Of a stretch of DNA of 25,578 nucleotides, positions 6,635 to 16,121 are shown in pieces. The position numbers and the translations under genes were made by a program. The stretch lies in the NCBI GenBank assembly GCA_037141055.1, contig JBAXDH010000055.1, forward strand, positions 1-25,578. The letters run 5' to 3'. Numbering within the stretch: position 1 is the stretch's first letter; each line of letters starts with the position of its first letter. The notes beneath the pieces are model-generated. The model was not told the origin of the DNA. It searched no databases and saw only the letters and a list, made by a program, of their open reading frames with translations. The stretch is from CAIVAT01 sp037141055 (GTDB taxonomy: Bacteria; Bacteroidota; Bacteroidia; Bacteroidales; FEN-979).

Positions 6635-9600
6635 ATGAAAAGAAAATTACGCACTGGATTTAAAAATCTGTTTTTAATTTGTGCTTTGCTCGGAAGTACG
6701 TTGGGTTTAAAGGCCCAAAACCTCGATGTTACCGGTGTCGTGTCCGAAGCCGGTACAGGTGAATTGCTTTTAGGAGTTACTGTTTTGCAAAAGGGTACCA
6801 CCAACGGCACTGTTTGCGATATTTCGGGCCATTACAAAATCAGTGTTCCCCAGGGGGCCGTTCTTAAATTTTCGCTGATCGGTTATGTGACCCAGGAAGT
6901 CAAGGTTGAAAAGGCAGGACCACTTAATGTTTCAATGGCGGTGCAGATCACCACCCTTGATGATGTAATCGTAATCGGTTACAGCACGCAGAAAAAGACG
7001 GATAAAACAGGTGCTGTAAGCACGGTTAAATCCGATGACCTCAACGGAGGGGTTATTACAAACGCGATCCAGTCCATGCAGGGGAAAGCGGCCGGCGTGC
7101 TGGTTTCCAAAAGCGGGGGCGATCCGAGCGCAGATTACAAGGTACGGATCCGCGGGGCTTCAGGATTCGAGTCAAACACACAGCCTCTGTATGTCATCGA
7201 TGGAATTCCAGGCGGGGATCCGAATATTTTATCCCCGGATGACATTGAATCCTACAATATTCTTAAAGACGCAGCATCCACTGCCATATATGGTTCAAGA
7301 GGGTCCAACGGGGTCATCATCATCACCACGAAAAAAGGAAAAGGTTCATACGCCGCTAAAGAGGGTGCCAAAGAGGACGGCTCCTACAGCAACATTGAAT
7401 TCAATACCCAGATTTCCATGGAGACTGTTGCAAGAAAACTGAAAGTTCTCAATGCAACCGAAACCCGTGATTTCGCCAAAACGGTTCTTGCAAAAAGCCA
7501 GGCAGCACATCCCACGTGGACTGTAGACAGCGTATTTATTGATGGTGGGGCAAATACCGACTGGCAGAACCAAATTTACAGGACAGGTATTGCAACGACC
7601 AACAGCCTGAGTTTTTCGGGCGGAAATAAGCATAATTCATACGTTGCCGCAGTGACCAATAACAACTGGCAGGGTACGATGAAGGGTACTGCGAAGGACC
7701 AGACTACAGCACGTATCAGTGTCAATCAAAAGGCATTGAAAGATAAACTCACCCTTGCAGCAAACCTGATGGGTGCCTTTGAGAAAAACGATTACGAAAA
7801 TTATGGGGGATGGGGGAATGATGATATTATTTACCAGGCTATTTCCCGGAACCCGACCGACCCTGTTTACACGCCTTCAGGGGGCTATTACCAGTCATTG
7901 CGCGTTTTTAGCTACAATAACCCGATCGCGGTTATTGACCAGGTGACCAATAACCGGAACGATAAAAAATTCCTTGGCAGTTTAAAGGCTGATTTTGAAA
8001 TTATTACAGGTCTTGTTGCCAGCGTCAATTTAGGCTATACGCATGATGACAATACGTTCAACTATTTCAGGCCTGCCAATATCTATGCTTCTGCTGACAA
8101 TGGCTTTGGCAGAAAACAGTACAATGCAACATCGCAGAAAGTAATGGAAATTACAGGCACCTATAGCAAAGCATTCAAGAAAATTCACAACTTCAATGCA
8201 TTGCTTGGGTATTCATGGCAGCAAAATGACTACAACAGTTTCTGGATTGGGGGACGCGATGCACAATCGACCTACGCAGGTCCGGATAACCTTGCCGTCC
8301 TGAATGATGTACAATGGGGCGACTATGGTTCCCTCAGGGGACAATCCACCCTGATTGGTATGTTCGGACGTGTTCAGTACAATTTTAAGAGCAAATACTT
8401 TTTGTCCGGCTCCCTTCGCAGGGACGGTTCCTCCAAATTTGGCTCGAATAACAAATGGGGCTGGTTCCCGACTGTTGCCGTTGGCTGGAGCATTGACCAG
8501 GAAAAGTGGCTGTCCGGTGTTAAATGGATCAGTCAGTTGAAATTACGCGGAAGTTACGGGATCGCCGGAAACCAGGAGATCGGGGAATACCGGAGCATGT
8601 TGCTCTGGCAGCCCAGCGGCAAGGCGATCAACCCTGAAACCGGGAAAGAGGTCATCACATTTACAACGGTTTGGAATGCCAACCCGAACCTCAAATGGGA
8701 GCAAACCTCGGAAGTTAACGGCGGTTTAGACTTTGGGTTTCTGAACAGCCGGATCAGCGGCAGCGTTGAAGTTTATTACAAGGTCACCAAAGACCTTCTG
8801 GGCATGTACAGCGTTCCGAAACCGCCGAACATTGCTCCTTACACATTTGCAAATTCCGGATCGATGTCCAACACGGGGGTCGAACTTTTTCTACAGGCAT
8901 ATGTTATCACAAACAAAAAATTCTCATGGAAAACCAGCCTCACGGTATCTCACAACAAGACCGAAATCCTTGATCTTGGCTCATATTTCAATGACGTGGA
9001 CGGTGTCAGGAAAGAGGGTTATCTTTCGGGCCGCGGAATGGTCGGAGATCAAAACTATGTGACAGGGATCATGGTGGGCGAGGAGATAGGTTCGTTCTAT
9101 CTTCCAACCCAGGTGGCACTCGATGCTGAAGGCAAATTCGTTTACAATTCCAAGACCGGCGGTTATACGACTGATCTCAGCCAGGCAAAAAGAACGGTGG
9201 TCGGAACGGCAGCACCCAAGGTTGAACTTGGCTGGTCAAACTTCCTGACACTTGGCAAGCATTGGTCCCTGGATATGTCATTCCGTGCTTGGATCGGCAA
9301 CCATGTTTACAATGCTACTGAAATGTTCTTCGACAACCCCGGAAACCTGCTGGCACTCAATGCAGTACCTTCTGCAATCGACTGGTATAATAAAGGCCGT
9401 ACTTCGGGGCCGTCGATTGCTTCCAGGTATGTTGAGGATGCATCATTCCTGAAACTTGACTACATTTCATTGTCGTATGATTTCAACGTTTCGAAAATAT
9501 CCTGGCTGAAGAAACTTTCAGTCTATGTATCCGCCAACAATGTATTTACAATTACTGGCTACTCGGGCGTTGACCCCGAAACAACCGTGAACGGATTATC

Positions 9601-9673
9601 TTTCGGTGTTGATCAATACAATGTTTATCCCAAAACCCGCGCATATACTGCTGGTTTAAAGGTTACCTTTTAA
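6635..9673 (+). CDS. susC: SusC/RagA-type TonB-linked outer-membrane transporter
   Basis: The outer-membrane importer of a polysaccharide utilisation locus; it moves oligosaccharides bound by SusD into the periplasm using TonB energy. It is 1012 residues from the ATG at 6635. The frame opens 33 bases earlier at a non-standard position, but MKRKLRTGFKNLFLICALLG...KAQ is the natural signal peptide. Seen: a carboxypeptidase-regulatory-like domain (about 28-105, VTGVVSEAGTGELLLGVTV), the plug (about 110-235) with VRIRGASGF, PLYVIDGIPGG and NILKDAASTAIYGSRGSNGV, then a long barrel ending in Phe. susD follows after 12 bp. Both start in the same context GACTATGAAAA, without a Shine-Dalgarno. Substrate class (alpha-glucan) is inferred from the amylase downstream. 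Confidence 0.95.
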   Translation: MKRKLRTGFKNLFLICALLGSTLGLKAQNLDVTGVVSEAGTGELLLGVTVLQKGTTNGTVCDISGHYKISVPQGAVLKFSLIGYVTQEVKVEKAGPLNVSMAVQITTLDDVIVIGYSTQKKTDKTGAVSTVKSDDLNGGVITNAIQSMQGKAAGVLVSKSGGDPSADYKVRIRGASGFESNTQPLYVIDGIPGGDPNILSPDDIESYNILKDAASTAIYGSRGSNGVIIITTKKGKGSYAAKEGAKEDGSYSNIEFNTQISMETVARKLKVLNATETRDFAKTVLAKSQAAHPTWTVDSVFIDGGANTDWQNQIYRTGIATTNSLSFSGGNKHNSYVAAVTNNNWQGTMKGTAKDQTTARISVNQKALKDKLTLAANLMGAFEKNDYENYGGWGNDDIIYQAISRNPTDPVYTPSGGYYQSLRVFSYNNPIAVIDQVTNNRNDKKFLGSLKADFEIITGLVASVNLGYTHDDNTFNYFRPANIYASADNGFGRKQYNATSQKVMEITGTYSKAFKKIHNFNALLGYSWQQNDYNSFWIGGRDAQSTYAGPDNLAVLNDVQWGDYGSLRGQSTLIGMFGRVQYNFKSKYFLSGSLRRDGSSKFGSNNKWGWFPTVAVGWSIDQEKWLSGVKWISQLKLRGSYGIAGNQEIGEYRSMLLWQPSGKAINPETGKEVITFTTVWNANPNLKWEQTSEVNGGLDFGFLNSRISGSVEVYYKVTKDLLGMYSVPKPPNIAPYTFANSGSMSNTGVELFLQAYVITNKKFSWKTSLTVSHNKTEILDLGSYFNDVDGVRKEGYLSGRGMVGDQNYVTGIMVGEEIGSFYLPTQVALDAEGKFVYNSKTGGYTTDLSQAKRTVVGTAAPKVELGWSNFLTLGKHWSLDMSFRAWIGNHVYNATEMFFDNPGNLLALNAVPSAIDWYNKGRTSGPSIASRYVEDASFLKLDYISLSYDFNVSKISWLKKLSVYVSANNVFTITGYSGVDPETTVNGLSFGVDQYNVYPKTRAYTAGLKVTF

Positions 9674-9685
9674 AACTATCCGACT

Positions 9686-11191
9686 ATGAAAACAAAATAT
9701 TTTTTCCTTTTTGCACTTTTTGTTGCCCTCTTTTCATGTACCAAACTTGATGAAAATGTGTATGATAAGATTCCAAGCAACCTGTACCCTGAAAACGAAG
9801 ACCAGATTGCCAACCTGAGTGTTGATGCCTATACCAAACTCAAGCCGATGTGTGATGACAACGGCTGGTGGTTCCTCGCCCAGGAAATATCCTCCGACGA
9901 ACTTTGCGGCCCTACACGCGGAGCCGACTGGGATGACGGAGGGAAATGGCGCAACATGTACAAACACACCTGGTCGAATGACGATGAAGGCGTGAACCGG
10001 ATGTGGGATGCCTTCTGGACCGGCATCCTTACCTGTAACCAGGTGATCGATTTGATGCATGCGCTTCCTCAAAACGCTGCACTCCTTGCAAAGATGAAAG
10101 AGGTTGAAGTGTTGCGCGCATTTTATTACTACCTGGTGATTGATAACTATGGAGATGCACCATATCTGACTTCAGCAAACAACGCGCCTGCAAAGCCGTT
10201 TAAAATTAAAAGGGCGGATCTGTTCGACAGCCTGGTCACAACACTTAAAACGGCACTTCCAAGCCTCAAGGCCATTGATAAAAAATCGATGGCGACAAAA
10301 TACATGGCTTATGCCCTGCTTACGAAGTTGTACCTGAATGCCGAAGTCTATACGGGCACTGCGCATTGGCAGGATGCCCTGAACTACTGCGACAGCCTTG
10401 TACTCCCGGGAATGAGCCCGTACTCTATGGAATCGGATTTTCTGGCACCGTTTATTACTGCAAACGAAAACTCCAGGGAGATCATTTTTTCCATTCCGTT
10501 TGATGAAAATAATTTCCAGGGATTTCGCCTGCACATGCGGACGCTGCACTATCAGCACAACCTTAAATTTGATATGCCGGTTGGACCGTGGAACGGATTT
10601 GCCATTGTTCCCACCTTCTTTGATACCTATGAAACGACAGATTTACGGAGAGAAGGCTACAATATTTTCGGGCTTCAGTATGCCAGCAGCGCAAACGGCG
10701 GAGGTGTAATCATCGATGGTTTGACAACCAAACCGCTTGATATTGATCCGCACCTTCCTGCGCTCGATATGCAGGAGGCCAATTTTTCACAATCCCAGAT
10801 CAGGATGACAGGTGCCAGGGTTGGCAAGTATGAAATTAAAATGGGAGCGAAGGAAAATTTAAGCAATGATTTCCCGTTATTCAGGATTACAGATTTCTTT
10901 TTGATAAAAGCTGAATTGTTGGTCCGGCTGGGACAAAATGGTGATGCGTGGGTCAATCCGATCCGTGCGAGGGCCGGCGTGTCAGCCTGGAGCGGTGCAA
11001 CCCTTGACCAGTTGCTTGCCGAGCGCGGCAGGGAATTGTATTGTGAAGGACACCGCAGGCAGGACCTTATCCGATTCGGTAAATATAAGAATGCCTGGTG
11101 GGAGAAAGCAGCGCATGGTGATGAAAGGAATGTTTTCCCGATCCCCAAATGGGCCACAGACGCAAATCCGAACTTATTGTTAAATCCATAA
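9686..11191 (+). CDS. susD: SusD/RagB-type glycan-binding lipoprotein
   Basis: The surface lipoprotein that lids the SusC channel and captures the glycan. It has 501 residues. Seen: a signal peptide with lipobox LFSC (Cys18), the SusD N-terminal region (about 45-130) with EISSDELCGPTRGADWDD and MWDAFWTGILTCNQVI, the TPR segment VEVLRAFYYYLVIDNYGDAPY (about 140-160), and the C-terminal RagB/SusD domain with FRITDFFLIKAELLVRLG and LLAERGRELYCEGHRRQDLIRFG. It ends with NVFPIPKWA...NPNLLLNP, the usual last motif. The gene is 12 bp after susC and 45 bp before the SusE/F-like gene, so it is part of the same operon. Confidence 0.95.
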   Translation: MKTKYFFLFALFVALFSCTKLDENVYDKIPSNLYPENEDQIANLSVDAYTKLKPMCDDNGWWFLAQEISSDELCGPTRGADWDDGGKWRNMYKHTWSNDDEGVNRMWDAFWTGILTCNQVIDLMHALPQNAALLAKMKEVEVLRAFYYYLVIDNYGDAPYLTSANNAPAKPFKIKRADLFDSLVTTLKTALPSLKAIDKKSMATKYMAYALLTKLYLNAEVYTGTAHWQDALNYCDSLVLPGMSPYSMESDFLAPFITANENSREIIFSIPFDENNFQGFRLHMRTLHYQHNLKFDMPVGPWNGFAIVPTFFDTYETTDLRREGYNIFGLQYASSANGGGVIIDGLTTKPLDIDPHLPALDMQEANFSQSQIRMTGARVGKYEIKMGAKENLSNDFPLFRITDFFLIKAELLVRLGQNGDAWVNPIRARAGVSAWSGATLDQLLAERGRELYCEGHRRQDLIRFGKYKNAWWEKAAHGDERNVFPIPKWATDANPNLLLNP

Positions 11192-11236
11192 TAATACCTA
11201 TCCATTAATTTTAACCTTAATTTAAATCAACTGTTT

Positions 11237-13090
11237 ATGAAAAATCTAATGAGAAAAATGTCGACAGTACTGGCGGTGCTGGCAATTTTTGCTCTTGTCT
11301 TTGGCGCCAGTTCATGTAAAAAATCCAGCGATCCACCACCTGATCCTGTAATCGTACTTGATGGCTTCTACGTCCTGGGAACTTCAACTGCGCTGACTAC
11401 CTACGATGCAAAAGGCATGTTGAAAGTTACCCGCAATGAGGTCAACCAGACTGACCGTGCCAGCCTTATGGAAATCTACATCGCTGTAAAAGGCGGTGCC
11501 CCTGGTTTCAGCATTTCACAGGTTGCCGGAAGTGTAAAAACAACTTTCGGCCCTGGTGCTGACTTCGCAGTCGTTCCGGCAGACAAACGCAACATTGATG
11601 AGCCTAAAGTTGATTTCTGGAGAGGCTCCTATGTTACGAGTACTACTGCATTTACCGTTCCTGCTGACGGATTGTACCACGTTGTTATCGACACCGAACT
11701 GAAAAAAATCGCCGTTCTTCCTGTATCATGGGGAATCATTGGCGCCGCTACTCCCGGTGGATGGGGCGGAAGTACAGTTCTTCCTTTTCAGGGTTTTGAC
11801 CTGAAAACCATTAATTTTCAGGCGACCGACATGGTGGTAACCAAAGCCGATTTCAAATTCCGCTATTCTGATGGCTGGAAAGTAATTTTGGACACTACTG
11901 TTGATTTAGGTGGTGGATTGAAAGGCGTAAGGGCTAACACGAACTTTGGTGGTGCCGTTAATGCTCTTGTTCCTGGTGGCGCAAACATTACCAACGCCGT
12001 TCAGGGTTTATATACTGTGAAAATGAACTGGACTCTAGGGACCGGAACTACTGCAACCATGACAAAAACAGGAGATCTTCAGCTGGTGGATTATACAAAC
12101 ACACAGTTGGGACTCGTTGGAAACGGCCTCATGGTTGGCGGTGTTCAACAAACATGGGACCTGACCATCATGTTAAGCACCCCTGTTGTTTCTGCTGTTA
12201 CAACCTATACCTGGACGTATAACGGCGTTGAAGTTACCACACTTGGTTCATTCAAAATCAGGGAAGGACAGGATTGGAACCACAAATCAATTGGTTACAA
12301 TGACGTTACGATGGCTGGCCTTGCTGCCGATAAATTCGGCACCAACACCGACGGAAATTTCGTTCCATTACTGGATGGCAAATACGACATGGTTCTTAAA
12401 ATTGATGCTGTAACTGAAAAATACACATTCACGGTAAATCCTTCCGGCGCAGCTCCTGAAATGTATATTTTAGGTGATGGTGTTTCAGCAGGCTGGGATA
12501 ACACAAAGGCTCTCCCGATGACCGGAACAGCAGGTATCTATTCCATCACAACAACCCTTGGTGCAGCTAAATCAATTAAATTTATCACCACCCTGGGTCA
12601 GTGGGCCCCGATGTACGGAACAAATGCTTCAGGTACCAACACAGGCGGACCGCTGGTTTACCGTGCTACTGAATCAGATCCTGATCCAACCAACATTCCT
12701 ACTCCTGCAACTGAAGGCAAGTATTGCGTGACGATTAACACCAATACCCTCACCTACACGATCACTCCTGCCCTTTATATGCTGGGCGACGGCTGTACTG
12801 CAGGCTGGGATAACACTGCTGCCATTCCTCTGTCAGGCGGAGCCGACGGTATTTATACCATCACAACGACCCTGGGTGCTGCAAAATCCATTAAATTCAT
12901 CACTACCTTAGGCGCATGGGCTCCGATGTACGGAACCAACGCAACCGGTACAAGCGCAGGTGGCCCACTGGTATTCCGTCCTACCGAAGCTGATCCTGAT
13001 CCGACAAATATTCCTACTCCTGCCGCAGGTGGACTCTTTACGGTAACTGCAAACATTACTGCACTGACCTATACGATCACTGCAAAATAA
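11237..13090 (+). CDS. SusE/SusF-like starch-binding outer-membrane lipoprotein
   Basis: A 617-residue surface lipoprotein, expected to hold alpha-glucan at the cell surface next to SusCD. Seen: signal peptide with lipobox ASSC (Cys27) followed by KKSSDPPP, an N-terminal Ig-like part, a module near 165 (WGIIGAATPGGWGGSTVL, typical of SusE/F starch-binding domains), a further module to about 400, and two consecutive 104-residue repeats (407-510 and 511-614). Each repeat opens with YxLGDGxxAGWDN and contains SIKFITTLGxWAPMYGTN and DPDPTNIPTP. Repeat proteins are almost the same but codons differ widely, so the duplication is old and kept by selection. A hairpin terminator follows the gene. It is longer than typical SusE. 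Confidence 0.85.
   Translation: MKNLMRKMSTVLAVLAIFALVFGASSCKKSSDPPPDPVIVLDGFYVLGTSTALTTYDAKGMLKVTRNEVNQTDRASLMEIYIAVKGGAPGFSISQVAGSVKTTFGPGADFAVVPADKRNIDEPKVDFWRGSYVTSTTAFTVPADGLYHVVIDTELKKIAVLPVSWGIIGAATPGGWGGSTVLPFQGFDLKTINFQATDMVVTKADFKFRYSDGWKVILDTTVDLGGGLKGVRANTNFGGAVNALVPGGANITNAVQGLYTVKMNWTLGTGTTATMTKTGDLQLVDYTNTQLGLVGNGLMVGGVQQTWDLTIMLSTPVVSAVTTYTWTYNGVEVTTLGSFKIREGQDWNHKSIGYNDVTMAGLAADKFGTNTDGNFVPLLDGKYDMVLKIDAVTEKYTFTVNPSGAAPEMYILGDGVSAGWDNTKALPMTGTAGIYSITTTLGAAKSIKFITTLGQWAPMYGTNASGTNTGGPLVYRATESDPDPTNIPTPATEGKYCVTINTNTLTYTITPALYMLGDGCTAGWDNTAAIPLSGGADGIYTITTTLGAAKSIKFITTLGAWAPMYGTNATGTSAGGPLVFRPTEADPDPTNIPTPAAGGLFTVTANITALTYTITAK
12455..13078 (+). repeat. In-frame tandem repeat, two units of 312 bp
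   Basis: Two adjacent units (12455-12766, 12767-13078) encode the two C-terminal 104-residue modules of the SusE/F-like protein. The protein sequences are near identical in the core and diverge mainly in codon third positions and at the unit ends. Confidence 0.85.
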
Positions 13091-13109
13091 TCGCAGCCGT
13101 ATTATGTTT

Positions 13110-13147
13110 ACAGGGGCTGGGCCATTTGGTTCAGCCCCTGTTCTTTT
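13110..13147 (+). terminator. Terminator after the SusE/F-like gene
   Basis: ACAGGGGCTG (13110-13119) pairs with CAGCCCCTGT (13132-13141), and the 12-nt loop can close further with G-T and C-G pairs. A short T-rich run (TTCTTTT) follows. It separates the susCD-E/F transcript from the amylase, which has its own -7 box. Confidence 0.7.
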
Positions 13148-13172
13148 ACATAACGCCTGCACTTTATTTTCT

Positions 13173-13180
13173 TACCTTTG
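13173..13180 (+). promoter_or_regulatory. -7 promoter element of the amylase gene
   Basis: TACCTTTG is an exact TAnnTTTG match 20 nt before the ATG at 13201 and just after the terminator. I see no TTG at -33. It suggests separate expression of the amylase from the transport genes. Confidence 0.45.
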
Positions 13181-13200
13181 TCAGTCCAAGAAATAACCCC

Positions 13201-16059
13201 ATGAAACGTTTTTTCGTTCTGCTGCCTTCTGCATTACTGATTTTTGCCAAAATGAGTATGGCCCAGGTGATCGTTGCAACTCCGGCCTTTCCCACCGACA
13301 TAGATTCCTGTACAATTATTTTCGATGCTGCGCTCGGAAACGGCGAACTGAAGAATGTCGCTCCGCCTCTTTATGCTCATACCGGTGTGATTACCAACCT
13401 GAGTGTATCGCAGACTGACTGGAAATATGTGATTGCAGGATGGAGTGAAAACACTCCCAAAGCGCAGCTGACGCCTCTGGGGAATAATAAGTACCAGCTG
13501 AAGATCAAACCGTTTGTTCGCAGCTTTTACGGTGTTCCTGTTGTTGAACAAATTGAACGGATGGCTTTTGTATTTCGCAACTCAGACGGAACCAAGGTTG
13601 GCAGAAACGCTGACGGATCAGACATCTATGTTGATGTTTATACGGATTCCTTCAGCATTAATATCATGCTTCCGGCTGCCAGGATGCTCTTTCCAAAACT
13701 CAATGACCCCATCCCCGTATCGGCGGTAAGCCCCGCTGCAGATTCCATGAAGATACTTGTCAACGGCGTTAAGGTTAAATCCGTGGTTGGTCATTCCATT
13801 ACAGACACGCTGATTGCAAATAATTTTGGCTCAGACTGGACGAAACAATGGGTGAAGGTTGTGGCAATCAATGGTACGGGCAGCGTGGCCGATTCCTTTG
13901 TATATACGGTCATTCCATCGCCTCACGTGGCCCCGCTTCCGTTGGGAGTTCATGACGGTATCAATTATTTAAACAACCAGGATGTTGTTCTGTCTCTTTA
14001 TGCTCCCGGGAAAAATAATGTCTTTGTACTGGGTGATTTTAATGACTGGCAGAGTGATTCTGCTTTTTACATGGACGTTACCCCCGACGGATCTCATTTC
14101 TGGCTTCAGATCAACGGGTTGACTCCGAAACAGGAATATATCTTCCAATACCTCGTGGATGGGTTAATAAGAATCGGGGACCCCTATGCAGACAAGGTAA
14201 GCGATCCGGACGACAAGTACATCTCTGCTGAAACCTATCCGGGGCTTAAACCCTATCCTGCGAATCTGGCAAATGGGGTTGCAACCTACCTTCAAACAGG
14301 ACAGGACCCTTTTGTGTGGGATACAGCGGCTTTTCATGCCCCGGCAGTCACAAATCTCATCGTTTATGAGCTTCTGATCCGTGATTTCACGGCAAAGCAT
14401 GATTATCCTTCGCTCATTGACACGCTTGATTATTTACAGCAACTCGGTATAAATGCCATTGAGCTGATGCCTGTGATGGAATTCGAGGGAAACGACAGCT
14501 GGGGGTATAATCCCGATTATTCATTTGCCGTTGACAAGTATTACGGGACCAAAAACGGCCTGAAACTTTTTGTGGAAGCTGCGCACAAACACGGCATTGC
14601 CGTGGTCCTCGACATCGTATGCAATCACCATTTCGGCCAGTCTCCGCTGGTAAAGTTATACTGGGACGCCACGGCCCAAAGGCCCGCATCAAACAGCCCG
14701 TGGTTCAACCCTGTTCCAAAGCACCCCTACAACGTAGGGTTCGATTTTAACCATCAAAGCACGGATACCAAGGCATACATGGAACGGCTCATCCGCTACT
14801 GGCTGGAGGAATTCCATGTTGACGGCTACCGCTTTGATCTTTCAAAGGGATTTACGCAGAAAAATTCCTATCCTGATAATGTGAGCCTCTGGGGTCAGTA
14901 CGATGCAGGCAGAATCAGCATCCTCGAAAATTACACCAACGTGATTCATATGGTAAAACCGGGTGCCTATGCCATCATGGAACATTTTGCCGACAATTCG
15001 GAAGAATCTGTGCTCGTGACGAAAAACATGCTGTTGTGGGGAAATATGACCGGTGCGTTTGAAGAGGGTGCCATGGGATATAATACAAGCGGGAAATCTG
15101 ATCTCTCCTGGGCGTCATACCAGAATCGCGGGTGGAATGTTCCCGGAGCGGTTGTTTACATGGAAAGTCACGACGAGGAACGCATGATGTTTAAAAACGT
15201 AAGTTGGGGAAGCATCGTCAATCAGCCCTACTATTCGGCGAAGGACACAGGAACCGCCCTGCACCGGATGGAACTGGCTGCGACCTTCTTTTTTACCATC
15301 CCCGGACCTAAAATGATATGGCAGTTTGGTGAACTGGGCTATGATTATTCCATTAACTATCCTACCGGCACATCAACTTCAAGGCTTGCCCGAAAGCCGA
15401 TTCGCTGGGATTACCTTGGAGACTGGCGCAGGAGATATACTAAAAATATTTTCGCAGCCCTGGCCGGCCTGAAAAAAAATCAACCGGTATTCGCCACAAC
15501 GACCTATTCGCTTGATGTCGGAGGTGCAGCCAAACGGATGTGGCTGCGGCATTCCTCCATGGATGCTGTTGTTCTTGGCAATTTCGATGTGGTTGAACTT
15601 AATGTGATTCCAAATTTTACAGGGAAAGGGAAATGGTATGAGTTTTTCACCGGGGATTCGCTGAATGTCACGGATACAGCGGCTGTATTGGCTCTTAAGG
15701 CCGGAGAATACCGGATTTATACCACGGTGAAGCTGGCAAAACCAGTTTTCACAGGCATTGATGAAAATTTAAACCCCGGGAAGTTTAAGGATAAACAGGT
15801 CCTGGTATATCCGAATCCCGGAAATGGACTGTTCAGTTTTCAGGTCGACCTTCCGCAGTCGTCTTCGGTTGAGGTGGAAGTCTTTAACCTTTTCGGCGAA
15901 CTCATCCGGCATACGGACTTTGGCCATCTCGGGCAGGGAACCAATACATTTAACCTGGATCTTGGTACGGGGACACCCGGGGGAATCAGGGCAGGGATCT
16001 ATTTTTACCACCTGGATGCAGGCAGTCTGCATGAAAACGGGAAACTGATCGTGGAATAA
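13201..16059 (+). CDS. Secreted GH13 alpha-amylase family enzyme with T9SS sorting domain
   Basis: Hydrolyses alpha-glucan (starch, glycogen or a derivative) outside the cell. It has 952 residues. I chose the ATG at 13201 because it begins the signal peptide MKRFFVLLPSALLIFAKMSMAQ; the frame opens 75 bases earlier. Seen in order: a beta-sandwich module (about 22-135), an Ig-like stretch, a CBM48-type domain (about 255-330, VFVLGDFNDWQ), and the GH13 barrel (about 375-780). The barrel shows region I DIVCNHH (Asp471, Asn475, His476), region II GYRFDLSKG (nucleophile Asp546), acid/base Glu594 in IMEHF, and SHDEE with Asp658. The C-terminal T9SS type A domain (about 865-952) has VYPNPGNGLFSF and ends KLIVE. 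All catalytic residues are present. It takes the place of SusG, but is secreted through T9SS. Confidence 0.93.
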   Translation: MKRFFVLLPSALLIFAKMSMAQVIVATPAFPTDIDSCTIIFDAALGNGELKNVAPPLYAHTGVITNLSVSQTDWKYVIAGWSENTPKAQLTPLGNNKYQLKIKPFVRSFYGVPVVEQIERMAFVFRNSDGTKVGRNADGSDIYVDVYTDSFSINIMLPAARMLFPKLNDPIPVSAVSPAADSMKILVNGVKVKSVVGHSITDTLIANNFGSDWTKQWVKVVAINGTGSVADSFVYTVIPSPHVAPLPLGVHDGINYLNNQDVVLSLYAPGKNNVFVLGDFNDWQSDSAFYMDVTPDGSHFWLQINGLTPKQEYIFQYLVDGLIRIGDPYADKVSDPDDKYISAETYPGLKPYPANLANGVATYLQTGQDPFVWDTAAFHAPAVTNLIVYELLIRDFTAKHDYPSLIDTLDYLQQLGINAIELMPVMEFEGNDSWGYNPDYSFAVDKYYGTKNGLKLFVEAAHKHGIAVVLDIVCNHHFGQSPLVKLYWDATAQRPASNSPWFNPVPKHPYNVGFDFNHQSTDTKAYMERLIRYWLEEFHVDGYRFDLSKGFTQKNSYPDNVSLWGQYDAGRISILENYTNVIHMVKPGAYAIMEHFADNSEESVLVTKNMLLWGNMTGAFEEGAMGYNTSGKSDLSWASYQNRGWNVPGAVVYMESHDEERMMFKNVSWGSIVNQPYYSAKDTGTALHRMELAATFFFTIPGPKMIWQFGELGYDYSINYPTGTSTSRLARKPIRWDYLGDWRRRYTKNIFAALAGLKKNQPVFATTTYSLDVGGAAKRMWLRHSSMDAVVLGNFDVVELNVIPNFTGKGKWYEFFTGDSLNVTDTAAVLALKAGEYRIYTTVKLAKPVFTGIDENLNPGKFKDKQVLVYPNPGNGLFSFQVDLPQSSSVEVEVFNLFGELIRHTDFGHLGQGTNTFNLDLGTGTPGGIRAGIYFYHLDAGSLHENGKLIVE

Positions 16060-16067
16060 CAGACCGC

Positions 16068-16096
16068 TTGTCATTTAAAAAAAATCCGTTATTTTG
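16068..16096 (+). promoter_or_regulatory. Putative promoter of the TiaS-like operon
   Basis: TTG (16068-16070), 19 nt, then TATTTTG (16090-16096), followed by CAATCCT. This resembles the promoters of rpsU and tRNA-Thr in this window, but the -7 box is one base short of TAnnTTTG. A start near 16103 would leave a leader of about 19 nt before the TTG codon at 16122 and would exclude any earlier start. Confidence 0.45.
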
Positions 16097-16121
16097 CAAT
16101 CCTAATTTACCAGTTGCTGTT

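Noticed and set aside
6421..6663. Small plus-strand open frame in the ppnP-susC gap
   Set aside because: No recognisable domain, AT-rich low-information protein, overlaps the regulatory region and the susC start in another frame.
16060..16121. Cobalamin or other riboswitch ahead of the TiaS-like operon
   Set aside because: The gap is about 60 nt and already holds a promoter; there is no room for such a structure.
16068..16121. Upstream extension of the TiaS-like protein
   Set aside because: Those codons fall on the promoter and have no counterpart before the GIDDTD motif in the TiaS family.
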